DNA of 64,000 nucleotides from positions 98,934 to 162,933 of the forward strand of contig NGBS01000596.1 in assembly GCA_002245135.1 (NCBI GenBank). Direction: 5' to 3'. Made by a program: the position numbers and the translations under genes. Below the pieces are notes generated by a model. It ran no database searches. It had not been told where the DNA came from and was given only the letters and a program-made list of their open reading frames with translations. Positions 13,940 to 26,151 of the stretch are shown one piece after another. The stretch's first letter is position 1. Every line of letters begins with the position of its first letter. This DNA is from Proteromonas lacertae. Its lineage: Eukaryota > Sar > Bigyra > Opalinata > Proteromonadidae.

Positions 13940-15650
13940 GATAAACAGTTCATATTGCTTTAATGCATCATCTAAAGTGTTCAGAATATAATCCATAAAC
14001 TCACTTGTGTCGTGTTGATTATTATCATCAAAATCAGGAACTATTGAAATAAATGACTTTCTAAACTTGTTTATATCAATATATCTTTTAGTTGGTTTAT
14101 AAATTTTTATTAAAAATTGAATAAATCTATTGATTAAATATATATAATATGATTATATTTTCATACTCGTTTAAAAAAACACAATATTTTTCATTTATTA
14201 AACTATCAACTCCAATTCTATCAACAAAAAAATCAACTAAATCTTTAGAATGACACAAGCACTGTAACATTGAATTCATGTAACATGTATTGCCGATATT
14301 TGTAATACCAACAGCGCCAGATGTAAATATACTAGCATCTTCATTATCCTCCTCCTCCTCCTCATCATCATCATCATCAACATATGATTTCTTATTATAA
14401 TTATCCAATATTATTTCATCTGGATTGATATTGGGTATTAAATTGTTATATTCGTTGTTCACTATATATATATATATATATATATAAGTATAAATACAAG
14501 AAAAATGAATATTCTCATCATTAATCTTTACATCATAAGCTGAATAAGGTGGTTCACATATTTGTATAGATAATTTATCATCAACTTTCTATTTGATTAT
14601 GTAATATATATATATACATCATAGATAGTTGCTTCTTTCCATTGATCTCCTTCATAATACATTATATAATCATAAATATTGATATTTTTATTAACAGGAG
14701 GAGTATAATATGAATAATTCTTTATTCTTACATTTATATCTGATTTGTTACTATAACATAAATAATATTTCAATTTAATAATATTATACAATTCATATTC
14801 CCTTCTATCATAAGTACACTTAAATGTTAACGAATTATTATTAACATTCATTAATACACCAACATACCAACAATTACCTAATTTTATATCATATTTATGT
14901 TGTATTTGTAAGGATAAATTATTCATTTCATTTTCATTTGTGAAATCAACTATTATTGCATTATATTGAATTCCATTTGGATGGTATGCAGTTTCTGGTT
15001 CTAAAAGATTGGATTTACGAAAATAGAGATGATTTGGTGAAAGTTTAAACTGCAAACTATAAAGAAAATAATAACACAAAATAACAACTATACATTCTAC
15101 TTAATATTGTGATAATTTGATTCATTGTGTAAGAAGGATGAAGAAATATTGATGTTTCTTTTTTTATTATTTCATTATTAATTCGTAAGTATATCTCTGT
15201 TAAATGTGGGTTTATGTATGCTTGAATTAATTTTGAATCTTCATCAATATATGTTATATAACCAATATATGCTTTAATAGGTTTTAAGAAATATTCACTA
15301 AGCATATTATATAGTTCTTCTGAGCAAAAATGAGAGTTATTCTATTTTAAAAAATATGACATTCTAATATACTTTTAAATTAATTAAAAATACACTATTC
15401 GATATATTTTCAGTTTTTATTTTCTATAAACAGTAGAGTAAAACAAATATACCTCATGAAAATTAGTTGTAACAATATTCTTGTGCTGAACTATAGACTC
15501 AAACCAATCATTCTCAATAACATAACTATTTCATATAAATAACCATACCACAAAATACATTTTATCACATAGATTGAATTTCGTATGCCTATCCATCCAC
15601 TTTAGCACATCGATTTGATTTGAAGTGAGAATAGGCTCATTTTTATTCAT
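12482..15650 (-). CDS. Ubiquitin-specific protease with DUSP and Tudor-like modules
   Basis: Cysteine protease (peptidase C19) that removes ubiquitin from proteins. The catalytic core is complete: Cys box [13 protein letters not shown] (14230-14300), [12 protein letters not shown], zinc-ribbon pairs CDVC and CSKC, the [12 protein letters not shown] motif and His box NSGHYVSKA with a terminal [12 protein letters not shown]. The N-terminus (ATG at 15650) spliced at a 33-nt intron reads [16 protein letters not shown], a DUSP-domain signature as in USP4/15. The middle (14500-15060) contains Tudor/agenet-like stretches ([24 protein letters not shown]). Many mini-introns interrupt it; two are filled with TA repeats and one is an AT-AC intron placed exactly inside FH|LKRF. 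An acidic D/E run precedes the Cys box. It shares a 64-bp promoter with SOF1 on the other strand. Family assignment is secure; substrate unknown. Confidence 0.88.
12821..12869 (-). other. U12-type AT-AC intron in the USP gene
   Basis: In coding sense a 49-nt intron starts ATATCATTTT, holds TTCCTTTAAT about 13 nt from its end and finishes TTTTTAC. Removing it fuses ...PKILIFH to [10 protein letters not shown], the universal USP motif, in frame; no GT-AG choice does this. The 5' site, branch motif and short branch-to-acceptor distance are the hallmarks of minor-spliceosome AT-AC introns. Confidence 0.8.
13898..13935. repeat. (TA)n microsatellite in a USP intron
   Basis: A near-perfect TA dinucleotide run fills most of a GT-AG intron of the protease gene. 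Confidence 0.95.
14464..14486. repeat. (TA)n microsatellite in a second USP intron
   Basis: A TA run makes up the 3' part of the intron just before the exon encoding [11 protein letters not shown]. It provides the TATAG acceptor. Confidence 0.9.
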
Positions 15651-15714
15651 CTATGAAGGATAAAGAGAATATGGTAAAACGGGTGTTTGAAAAAACTACG
15701 AAAAATAATTCAAA
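15651..15714. promoter_or_regulatory. 64-bp bidirectional promoter (USP / SOF1)
   Basis: The two start codons point away from each other only 64 bp apart, so both 5' UTRs and core promoters must fit here. No TATA-like element stands out from the AT background. Confidence 0.55.
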
Positions 15715-17238
15715 ATGAAAATTAAAGTCATTTCTCGTAATGAAGAAGAGTTTACTAAGGAAAGAAAATTAGATACTTTAAAAGTATTCCGTAATCTTAA
15801 CCCAGTTGAACATCCATTTGAACGAGCAAGAGAAGTATTAATTTTCATATTATCGAAATAATAGTATACTCGTGCTTTAAATGCTGTAAAATTGGACAAG
15901 ATATTTGCAAAGCCATTTATAGGTGCTTTAGAAGGACATTCAGATGGAATTAACTGTTTATCATCAAATCCAAAGAGTTTAGTATATTATACATTCGTTA
16001 TAAATCTTAAATATATAAATAGGTTGCAATGTTTTCTGGATCATGTGATGGTGAGATTAGAGTGTGGGATTTGCCTTTACGTAAAACAATGTGGAGAGCT
16101 CATAGTCATGCAGGTTTTGTGCGTGGATTAGTAATAGATCAAACAGGTGAAAACCTATTTACTTGCGGTGATGATAAAACAATAAAGATGTATAAGACAT
16201 ATTTAAATATCGATGGAACAGTTCAATCACTCAATGAAGATCCAGAACCAAATATGATTTGGTATGGAAAATCACCATTTACGTATAAATTATTAATTTT
16301 CTAAATAATTATAGTGGAATCGATCACTGTTGGCAAAATGATTTATTTATAACATGTAGTAAGACAGTAGATGTATGGAGTCACATGCATAATACTCCAA
16401 TACAGACATTTAAGTGGGGTGATGATACAGTCACTTCTGTTAAATATAATCCTAGTGATCCTAATATAGTATGCAGTACTAGTTATGATAGAGGTATTGC
16501 ACTCTATGATGTATAGATTATTTTAAATTATTATACAATTATAGTTAAGAAGTGGTATACCCATTCATAAAGTCATTTTACAAATGTGTACTAACTGTAT
16601 TGCATGGAATCCGATGGAGCCTATGAATTTTACAGCCGCTAATGAAGATACTAACTTATATACCTTTGATATGAGAAAATTAGCATCTGCTTCTGTTGTA
16701 CATAAAGATCATATCCAAGCAGTGATGTCTGTAAGCTATTCTCCTACAGGACAAGAATTTGTTACAGGATCTTATGATAGAACTATTAGATTGTTTGACA
16801 GATGGAGTGGAAGGTCTAAAGAAGTATATCATGATAGAAGAATGCAGAAAGTATTCAGTGTTAGCTTCAGTAGCGATGCACAATATGTATTGAGTGGTTC
16901 TGAAGATACTGATATAAGAATTTGGAAAGCTAAAGCTTCTAAGTCTTTAGGATATAAAGTACACAGAGAAAAGGAGAAATTGGAGTATTTAGACCAATTG
17001 AAACAGAGATATAAGCATATGCCTGAAATTAGAAGAATTATGAAGTATATAATCATTCACTCTATTCATTAATAGTCATCGTCATTTACCTAAAGCTATA
17101 ATAACTGCAAATAGAAGAAATGTAAAACACACTCTATCAGTAAAGAGGAAGTTTGAGAATAGAATGAAGCATTCTAAGAAAGGAACAGTGGTGCCAATCC
17201 CAGAAAAGACAAAGTCAATAGTGACACAAGTCGAATAA
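15715..17238 (+). CDS. SOF1: SOF1/DCAF13, U3 snoRNP WD40 protein
   Basis: Component of the small-subunit processome needed for 18S rRNA processing. The spliced protein aligns along its whole length with human DCAF13/yeast Sof1: N-terminal MKIKVISRNEEEFTKER, then HPFERAREYTRALNAVKL, WD40 repeats (FSGSCDGEIRVWD, TCGDDKTIKMYK, TAANEDTNLYTFD, VTGSYDRTIRLFD, LSGSEDTDIRIWK) and the basic Sof1 tail HRHLPKAI...RMKHSKKGTVVP. Six exons are joined by five mini-introns at 15835-15864, 15982-16022, 16283-16314, 16511-16544 and 17045-17075 (30-41 nt), all GTA...TAG. No frame break is needed. It is followed 208 bp later by RPS3 on the same strand, a second ribosome-related gene. Confidence 0.95.
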
Positions 17239-17445
17239 TTTTTCTTTATATTTTATTTTCTTTGTTGTTCAATGTGTACTTGTTTTTTGATATAATGCAG
17301 TTTATATACAAGACATGTATGATAAAAAACCTAAAAAGAGAGTCAAGCCAACTTGATAAAACCGAACATCAAATAGTATTTGATAATCAAAGAAAAATAT
17401 AACTATACGCACAATTTGCATTAATCTGCAGTCAGATCAAAAAAA

Positions 17446-18233
17446 ATGGTCAATTCAATCAACAAAAAGAGAAAGTTTTGCACTGATGGTGTATTCTATG
17501 CTGAACTTAACGAAGTATAATATCAAAGTCACTTATAACTCTTTTCTTTACTCCAATTCACATTTATAATCGATATATTTATTTTAAATAGTTCTTATTA
17601 AGAGAATTAGGTCCAGATGGTTATGCTGGTGTTGAAGTTCGTAGAACTCCAATGAAGACTGAAGTTGTTATTAGTGCAACTCAACCAGCTAAAATCATGG
17701 GAGAAAAAAGTCAAAGACTCCGTGAATTAACCTCCATCATCCAAAAACGTTTCAATTTCGCTCCAGAAAGTGTTGAATTATTTATTGAACGTGTTAACTA
17801 CCGTGGATTATGTGCTGATGTACAAGCTGAATCTATTCACTATAAATTAATGGCTGGTTTAGCAGTAAGAAGAGCTTGTTATGGTGTAATTAGATACATT
17901 ATGGATGCTGGTGCTAAGGGTTGTGAAGTTATAATCTCTGGTAAATTACGTGCCCAAAGAGCTAAAGCTATGAAATTCAGAGAAGGTTATATGGTTAAAT
18001 CAGGTTATTCTTGTGTAGAATTTGTAGATGTAGCCATCAGACATGCTAAGATGAGACAAGGAGTATTAGGAATTAAAGTTAAAATCATGAAGCCATACGA
18101 TCCTCATGGAAAATTAGGACCAAAGAAACAATTAGCTGATGTAGTGACAATCTTAGATCCAAAAGAAGATGGTTTACCAAGCCAAGAACAAGAAAGAAGA
18201 AGATACCCAAGAAGAGATGAAGTAAGTGCTTAA
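17446..18233 (+). CDS. RPS3: 40S ribosomal protein S3 (uS3)
   Basis: Small-subunit ribosomal protein lining the mRNA entry channel. The first exon encodes 23 residues ([20 protein letters not shown]); a 77-nt intron (17515-17591), the longest clear intron here, leads to [20 protein letters not shown] and a KH domain with the signature [19 protein letters not shown]. The C-terminal S3 domain ([40 protein letters not shown]) is complete. About 235 residues, normal for the family. A longer intron in a ribosomal protein gene is a pattern known from yeasts. Confidence 0.97.
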
Positions 18234-18452
18234 AAATGTAGATTTTTAAATAAAATAAACGACTGCAGAATCAAAATATAAAAATGCATTTTGTTTCTTA
18301 AAAAATATGGGGGAAATACTATATAAACAAAAAATACAATAAACATAATATCTAATTTAGTAATTTAATGGAAATACGTTATTTTACTTGTATAGTAGTG
18401 AATAACAAACCTCCAATCAACAAAATATAAATATAAAAAATAAATAATATCT

Positions 18453-18503
18453 CTATTTAACATTACGGAATTCTTCTAAAATATCTTTCTTAATTTCTAT
18501 TGA
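18453..18503 (-). pseudogene. Untranslated remnant of the LRR copy 1 C-terminus
   Basis: After the TGA at 18504 the same frame continues SIEIKKDILEEFRNVK and a TAG, closely matching the tail EEEKKELSEHFYNVK of the paralogue. Either the protein was shortened by a recent nonsense change or the TGA is read through. Confidence 0.6.
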
Positions 18504-21500
18504 TCATTTTAATTTTATCATCCCTATTGATGAAAATGTTTCAAAGAATGATTTTAATAATGATTTGTTTATATCTTCTTTTAAAGTAATTGATAATTCG
18601 TCTAAATTCTCAAACACTTCTTTGTTTTCTATCATTAATCTCAATTCATCTTCATTTAACTCATTTCCGAATAAATTGATCTTTCTTAATGGATTATAAT
18701 CTTTTAACCTTTCTATTAACAATTTTAATCCCATTTCACTCATACCAATATCTATTTCAAATTATATAACATTATGATATTGATTAAATAATACTTGATA
18801 AATTTAATTCTTTATCATAATCTCTATCTAAATATATCTCGACAAATTTATCAATATTCCTACATATTATCTCTATTCCTTTATTTTTAATTGAATTATT
18901 TGCTATTGAAATATACTTTGATTCTTTTGGTAATGAATCTGTCAATTCTTTCAATCCTTTATAAGTAATGTGATTATTGGATAAATCTAACTTTTTATAA
19001 TCAATCTGTTTTATTAATGCAATTTGAGAGTCATTAATATTCATATCTATTTCATAATACAGTTAGAATTAATACTTGAAAAATCATATTCTTTATTATA
19101 ACCCTCACTTTTCTTTTTAATGCAATAATCCAAATAATATTTAAATTCTTCATTTGTCCATGATATACATTTCATTTCGATAAACGGATATTCTTCTTTT
19201 GCTAATGATTTTGAACAAATTGATTTTAATCCCTTCATTCTGATATTATTCCCTTTTAAATTAATTGATTCGCATTTTTCACTTGATCCTATCTTGCTTG
19301 CCAATTGTATTACACCTTCATCATCTATTGAGATATTGCTCAAATCTATTTCATTTATAAATCTTGATATTAGCACTTTTAAATCATTTAATAACAATTT
19401 CAATCCATTATTACCTATTGGATTATCTGTTTTATAATACTAAATTATATATATATCCATACGATGAATTAATAATGTTATAATAAAATCTATTTCTTTC
19501 AAATAATCCATCAAGTATTTTATTCCATCTGAATTGATATTATTGTCACTAATATCAAGTATAATCTTTTTTGTATTTCTTCTATTTCTAAAACAGTTAG
19601 TAAGTCCTTTCAATAAATATTCTACTCCGATTGATGATAAACCCATTTCTATTGCATATTACATAATCAATATACTTGAGCATTGTATTTTAATACCCCA
19701 AAACTCATCATCCAATAATAAATGTAAGTTTGGAGATAATATTCTTATTCCTAAATCTCCTATAAGATTTCCATATAATTCAAGATGCTCAAGCTTTGAA
19801 AATAAAGATAAATTGTTAATCAGTATTTCTATACTCTTATAAGTCAGTTTATTATCTAAATAATAAAAAAAAATATATCAATCTATACCACTCAAATCTA
19901 ACATTACTATATTTTTACACTCTTTTCCTCTTACTGAAATGGAGGATTTGAAGAATACATCATCTACTTCACTATTACTTAGACTAATTCCTTTATCTAT
20001 ATATTCTTCTATATATTTCTCTATGCTTGGTATATCTGTATCTATCAGTAATTCTTTATTTTCATTAAAATCAAAATCTGTTTTTGCAATAGGAAATTTG
20101 GAGAATAAAGCTTTTAATCCTTTTGAATGAATATTTCTGTTTTCTTTAATATCTATTCTCTCAATATTTGGATATTTATATAACTCTTCTGATAATAGTA
20201 TCACTGATTCATCATCTAAATTCATTCTTCGAAGATTCAAAATATTCCATTGGTTGATTAATAAATGTATATAAGGAAGTAACAGCTTGAAGCCTTTTGT
20301 ACCAATTGGATTAGCTATTTCACATTAATATATAAAAAGAATAATAAATACGAGAAAGGTTTAGACGTTTTAATCTCATGAGCGGCATAGATTTAACAAA
20401 CGATTCAACAAAACGATAAGTAATATTACACTTATAAAAAACTAATACCTGTAGATTGGATAGTTGTGAAAAATATTGACCTAATGATGACTGCTGTTTT
20501 ATTGGAATTACTATTTCATCTGATTTGTTGCCTAAATGAATATAAAAAGATTTAAAACATACCAAAATGGAGTTCTTTTGGATTAATTGGTTTAAATATT
20601 CTTAAGAAAAACTTCATTCCTCTTTCACAGGAACAAAAACATTCTGAATTAATATAATTTTTTTCTTCATCTTTATCAGTATATATATTAAACACCATTT
20701 CATCTAAATAACATTCTTTTTCACTCTTTTTACAATTGTGACATATTTGAAATTTCAGCTCATCTTGTATTGATTTATCTTCTTTGTATGTTTTCATCAT
20801 CAACAACATCGATAATACTCTTTCATTTGTTTTGTCATTATAGCTATCTATCAAATTATCTCGAACTGCTATTCATTTATTATAAATATATTATATATAC
20901 TTTCATAATTGTTATACTGAAAATAATAGTGTAATTGAACATCAAATGGGAATGTTTTTATCACATAATCATTATTGAATATTATCTCTTTTCTTTCTTT
21001 ATACATCATTAGATTATTATCATCATCTTTCAATATTTCACCCATTTTTATCATTTCTTTTCTCAACTCTTTTAAGCTAATTCTATCTTCACTATTCACT
21101 TTAAACATTCTTTCTATCATCTCTTTCATAGAATTGTCACATTCTACATCAACACTGAATTTACATCTCATGATATTATTCAGAGTTTTTATCATATTAT
21201 CATCTTCATTAAATGGTAATTTCTTGTTTATCATTTCATATAATATACATCCAATTGACCAAATTACACTTCTCTCGTTACACTCTAATCCAGTCAATTC
21301 TTCAGGGCTTTTAAAACACATATCATATAAACTCATTTCTTCTTCTTTTCTCAAATCATTCAAGAATAAATCACATACTTTCAGATTGTAATTATTACAA
21401 TATACCACATTAGAACTCTTTAAATTACCAACCAATATATCATACTCAGTCAATATCGTTAAAACATCACATATTGAACTAATCATACCACAAATATCAT

Positions 21501-21860
21501 CGCCTGATAAGGATTTAATGTGAATTATCTCCTCCAAATCTATCTCATAATAATCTCGTGATATTATCATATATTCATCATTATTAATCAGATGAACTGT
21601 TTTAGAATTATGTAAACAATAGTTCAACAACAACGAGTTTTTCTCTAAGAATTTCAATATTTTCTTTTCATTAATCCTAGAAATATTTAGGATTTTGAGT
21701 AATTTAGTATGATTTTCATATCGAATAACAAAATTAATTTCTCTATTACCCTTTTCAACTCTTTCTATTATCTAAGTAAATAAAATTAATGAAATACCTC
21801 AGTATTAGATGGTGATATTGAGCATAAAATATCAATCTCATAAGATTTAAAGAATTTCAT
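18504..21860 (-). CDS. Pseudokinase-LRR protein, copy 1
   Basis: Starts MKFFKSYEIDILCSIS at 21860; a 26-nt intron (21772-21797) follows. The first ~330 residues are kinase-like: VGNLKSSNVV stands where HRDLKxxN should be (catalytic Asp replaced by Asn), DLF replaces DFG, and an APE-like SPEEL and WSIGCILYEM remain. No glycine loop or VAIK lysine is visible, so it is probably catalytically dead. The rest is a run of ribonuclease-inhibitor-type leucine-rich repeats (for example LDLSNNHITYKGLKEL, LDISDNNINSDGIKYL) split over many mini-introns, often one repeat or two per exon. A small Cys/His-rich patch (CHNCKKSEKECYLD, CFCSCERG) separates the parts. It is a paralogue of the gene at 30806-34188. 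Function unknown; a scaffold or sensor role is only inference. TGA at 18504 ends it 17 codons before the position used by the paralogue. Confidence 0.8.
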
Positions 21861-22217
21861 TTTTCAAACTAGTTTGATGTTTCAAAATATTTAGTCGTTT
21901 CATGATGTCAGTTTGATTAGTTTATTTTTCATAACAGTCTTAATCATTTTTCATGATAAATATTACACAATTTAATTAATCATTCCATAATCCTTTATTT
22001 GATTATAATTTCAATTTCTAAGTAATATTCATATCTACATCTTCATTATTCCAGAATGAAAGACTGCTAATTAGTCATTATTATACTATATACCGGTTTC
22101 AACAACTCAGATTGTATTTATCTTTAAAATTACTTTACTCAACTTTACGATAAACATTTCACAAATATAATTAATTAGTAATTTCAGTTTGATTAGTTTA
22201 TTTTTCATAACAGAATA
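21861..22217. promoter_or_regulatory. Divergent promoter with a 30-bp direct repeat
   Basis: This 357-bp gap separates LRR copy 1 (minus) and the zinc-finger gene (plus). An exact 30-bp sequence, beginning TCAGTTTGATTAG and ending TTTTTCATAACAG, occurs at 21908-21937 and 22184-22213; the second copy ends 4 bp before the plus-strand ATG. Near the LRR start lies GTTTCAAAATAT-TTAGTCGTT (21879-21899), a motif shared with the other LRR gene. Confidence 0.6.
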
Positions 22218-23967
22218 ATGAATACTTTATCACCATCTAGAAAACCATTATTTACTAATGATCATTATCCTTCTAAACCTTCAGTATCAAACCCTTCCTT
22301 GATTTCTTTAATGAATAATGGTGATGATATAACTAAATTTGATTCAGATATAATTCCAACATATAATTATACAAGTGAATCGCCATGTATAAAGCCATAT
22401 GTAGAACCTCCCAAAACAATAGCTGAAGTATTTCCTTATATTATCTGTATAATTACTAATAGATGAAAGAAGAGGATGAAGACAAATTTTTAGAAGACTT
22501 TCTACACAATGGGTATAAATTTCTACAATTATTCCTGTATTTAGTCAAGAGTTATTATCAAGAACAAAAGACATTCCCTACAAATTAATGTGTCAAGAGC
22601 CCAAATCAAAAAGAGCATTGTACGAACAACGTGAAGATTATGAAGATTCAGCTGGTGATAATACTGATGAATGGGAATGTCCAGCATGTACATACCTTAA
22701 TCCATCAAGTCAAAAAATCTGCGACATATGTGGTACAAATCGACCATCTAGGAGAAGTGTAGGTGCAAGTGACAGTGAATGGAGAAGTAAATTGCACGTC
22801 GGAAGTGTAATAGATGCTCAAGATATGAGAGGTCAATGGTACAAAAGTATAATCATCAATGAAAAAGACAATAAATTTGTAGTTGTTCATTTCTTAGGTT
22901 GGAAATCAGATTGTGATGAATTAATAAGTTTAGACAGTCCAAGACTTGCCAGATTAACATCACATTTAAATGAATATGCTCCACTGTTTGATTCTATGGG
23001 TTATGAGTTAAATAATGGTTGTAGAAGATTATCTAGTTTATTAACTTTGAGTAAACAAAGATTTAATAGAAATAGTTTATCAAAACAACTACAACAACAA
23101 CAACAGTTTGTGTTAGATGCTACTGTATATATGAAATTACCATTTCAGAATACTTTAAAATATTATATTGGTAAAATCATTAAAGTACATAATAAAGAAT
23201 TAGTTGATATTGAAATAGAAAAAATGAAATTGAGTTATGTTAAAACAAGTAATTTGAAATTAGTTGTACCAAAAGGTGAAGAAATTGCTCCACAAGATGT
23301 GAAAGTGATAAATAATTTATTATTTAAACAAAATATAGGTGTTTCTAGTAATAATAATAATATTCATATTATTAATAATGCTAGAAGAAGAGAAAGTGTT
23401 AATTTAAATATGATGAGTAATAAAAACAAGCCAAAAAGATATTTGTTTAATGGAAATAGTGAAGTTAATACGATTTTAAATGAATTTGTCAGTGAATTTC
23501 GACCATATAATTCTTCATTATTCTCTAAAGGACAAACTAATAATTCATCTTCTTCTTCTAATAATAATAATAATAACCTCAGTTCTGGTGATAGAGAAAT
23601 AGGCAGTTCATCTTCAGCTAATCTTTTGAGATATGAAAATTTCTTCCAGAATATTCTTGCAATAAGTAATGGTGGTTTGAGTAATGTTGATGATGAACTC
23701 ACCTTCCATCATGCTCCCTTCGAATATGAGCCTTACGAAGATAGAGATTGGATAAATGACTTAGATGTAGGAAATATGATCGATTATAAGAGTAAAGAGA
23801 ATATATGGTATGAAGCTACTATAATAGATATTAATGAGAGTGGTATGAAGATTAAATATAATAATGATAAGGAAGAATGGGTTAATAAAGAGAGTAACAG
23901 AATTACTGTTCATGGATATCATAGGAATAAATATGGTCAAAAAGAAGAGAGATGTGCTGCTCAATAA
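22218..23967 (+). CDS. RanBP2-type zinc finger protein with two Tudor-like domains
   Basis: Three exons (introns 22428-22462 and 22513-22544). Residues after the second intron contain one RanBP2/NZF finger: WECPACTYLNPSSQKICDIC followed by GTNRP, the form that binds ubiquitin or RNA. Two Tudor/agenet-like barrels follow: LHVGSVIDAQDMRGQWYKSI...VHFLGWKSDCDELI near the finger, and DLDVGNMIDYKSKENIWYEA...NKESNRI at the C-terminus. The linker is rich in Asn and Ser runs. This combination suggests a chromatin or ubiquitin reader, but I know no direct orthologue. The C-terminal module resembles the WKEATIYD segment of the ubiquitin protease at 12482-15650. Confidence 0.8.
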
Positions 23968-24018
23968 ATAATACACACAAGAATAAATAGAAAATATTAT
24001 TAATTCTTAATTATTTTC

Positions 24019-24600
24019 TTATTCTATTGATATATAGTCGAATTTAGATTCAAAACCACCTTCTTTAGCACTAGCACAAAACAATCCAATCTTTATTTCA
24101 CTTCCATCTGGAATGTGTAAATGACAAATTCTTAATTGTTGCCATTTATCAGTTTCTTTTTCACGAGCATAGACATAGAAGTCCTTACCTTTTCTTTCAA
24201 TCTTTAAATACATCTCTGCATCTTTAGTATGTGTTTCTTGAATAGACCAATCAGAATAACCAAAATTTGTTACAACTGCACCAATATCAGTAATTTCACC
24301 TTGATCATATTCAATTGGCGCTTTTAACCAAAATTCTTCTGAATAATACACAAATAAGCCTGTTTGATCAAATTGAGAGTGTGGCTTGAATGAACAATGA
24401 GTTTCCATTGAAAAATCTCCCAATTTCTTTGTAATTAAAGCATGACCATTATTCAATTGAAAACCGAAACCAGTCTTCTGCCAGAAATCTGTTTCAGATG
24501 CAGTTTTAGTGATTAGAGAACCATCCTTGAAAGACACTGATGGAGGTTCATTCATCCATTCGAACTCTTTAGGGATAGCTGATGAGAATTGGTACTTCAT
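24019..24600 (-). CDS. DUF1349 protein, copy A
   Basis: Intronless 193-residue protein. The whole length matches the DUF1349 (beta-sandwich, concanavalin-like) family: PKEFEWMNEPPSVSFKDGSL, DFWQKTGFGFQLNNGHAL, FDQTGLFVYYSEEFWLKAPI, VVTNFGYSDWS, WQQLRICHLHIPDG and FCASAKEGGFESKFDYISIE. Biochemical function is not established for the family. A second copy at 26152-26733 is closely similar, and the oxidoreductase lies between them on the same strand. Confidence 0.88.
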   Translation of the reverse strand: MKYQFSSAIPKEFEWMNEPPSVSFKDGSLITKTASETDFWQKTGFGFQLNNGHALITKKLGDFSMETHCSFKPHSQFDQTGLFVYYSEEFWLKAPIEYDQGEITDIGAVVTNFGYSDWSIQETHTKDAEMYLKIERKGKDFYVYAREKETDKWQQLRICHLHIPDGSEIKIGLFCASAKEGGFESKFDYISIE

Positions 24601-24809
24601 AGTAAATCGTCAAGATTTTCAAACTATAGGCTTGATGACTGTGTTTTTGTAAACTTCAATAACATGTGTATTTTAACATAAAAAGTATTTAAATATTAAT
24701 GAATAGTTTGTTATAATACCAATTTATATTGAAATATTTAATTCATCAAAAAATACAGTAAAATAACACAAATATTATTAAGAGAATATTTTCAGATATT
24801 ATAAGTCTT

Positions 24810-25979
24810 TTAATACTTTGTATGAGATGGCTTCCTTGTACCCCAACGATAACTATCATGATAAGCAGGCATTTCTAATCCTAAATCTTGAGCTACATGT
24901 CTTGGGAAGAAAGCATCTCTTAACACTCCTCTTCCGATTAACACTAAATCAGCTTCATCATTCACTATTAAATCATTCGCAATTTTACCATCACATATTC
25001 CACCAACTGCTGCACTTGGAATTCCCATCTTATGAATAGCTTTAGCATAAGGTAATTGATGATCCCAATTTGATGGAATTTTTTGATCTGGCACTAAAGC
25101 AGCACTACTTGCATTTATTAAATCAACTTCATATTTTTCATGTAATTCTTTTGATAACTTCAATGTATCATCTAATGTTATTCCACCTTCTTTATAATCG
25201 GTACAACTTAATCGAACAAATAAAGGCATTTCTTTTGGAATTACTTTTCTCACTTCTACACAAATATCTTTTAAAAACTTCGCTGTATCAACACCATATT
25301 CATCTTTACGATGATTACTTAATGGAGATAAAAATTCATGAATTAAATATCCATGAGCACCATGAATTTCTATAAAATCATATCCACTTTTTACAGATCT
25401 TTCAGCTGTTTCTTTAAACTGTTTTATTAGAACTTTTATCTCTTCAACTGTTAATTCATGGGGTACAGGCCAATTATCATACGCAATTGCACTTGGAGCG
25501 TCAGTAACCCATCCTCCTTCTTCATTTGATGGAACAATGGATCGATTTGATTTATCACTACCAGGAGGGAATTCTGAGCCTTTTCGCCCTGCATGAGCGA
25601 TTTGTATACCGATCTTACATCCTTCTTTATGAACAAAATCCACTATTCTCTTATATTCAGGAATAAATGAATCATCCCACAAACCAAGATCTCTATAATA
25701 ATAATTTAAATTGATATACTTAAAACTAATTCTACCTTTTGGACAAACAGCTGTAGCTTCTTGAATTATACATCCATAACCTGCTAGAGCGTAAGATCCT
25801 ATTCAAATAAATGTTTATCACATACCATAACGCACTAAATGGAAATCAGTTGGATGTCCATCTTTTGCTTCAAACTATTTAACTAAATCTTACAAAATAC
25901 CAAGCACATTGGTGGAATACCCAATCTGTTAGGGAAAGTTAAACCTCTTCAACTTTAATGGAGTGAATAAATTAGACAT
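24810..25979 (-). CDS. NADH:flavin oxidoreductase / Old Yellow Enzyme family
   Basis: FMN-dependent TIM-barrel ene-reductase. Spliced sequence: MSNLFTPLKLKR, then (after a +1 break near 25943) LTFPNRLGIPPMC, FEAKDGHPTDFHLVRYGSYA, GYGCIIQEATAVCPKGRIS, then one long exon with IQIAHAGRKG, the catalytic/FMN segment DFIEIHGAHGYLIHEFLSP, NHRKDEYG, FVRLSCTDY and IGRGVLRDAFFP. HGAHGYL and the NxRxDxYG motif are diagnostic of the YqjM-like subclass. Three mini-introns cut the 5' third. About 350 residues, normal length. Intact apart from the frame break. Natural substrate unknown. Confidence 0.9.
25938..25948 (-). other. +1 frame break in the oxidoreductase
   Basis: Coding sense TTG AAG AGG T TTA ACT TTC CCT AAC AGA. 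Skipping one T restores PLKLKR-LTFPNRLGIPPMC, contiguous in this family. The zero frame meets TAA after three more codons. Confidence 0.8.
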
Positions 25980-26151
25980 AGCTATAAAGAAACAATGAAA
26001 AAAGAATCTTTAAATCTAATATGAAACGGATATATATATTGTAAACTTCAACAACATGTGTAATTTAACAAAAAAAACAATAAAAGAATGATATTCTTTT
26101 CTTCTATTATCGTTTAACAATTACAGTTAATCAAATTATTTTTAATTACAA

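Noticed and set aside
15495-15560. In-frame TGA in the USP first exon that could be read as Trp (alternative genetic code).
   Set aside because: A 33-nt GTATTTT...AATAG intron removes it and gives [14 protein letters not shown], a proper DUSP motif. Elsewhere Trp is always TGG.
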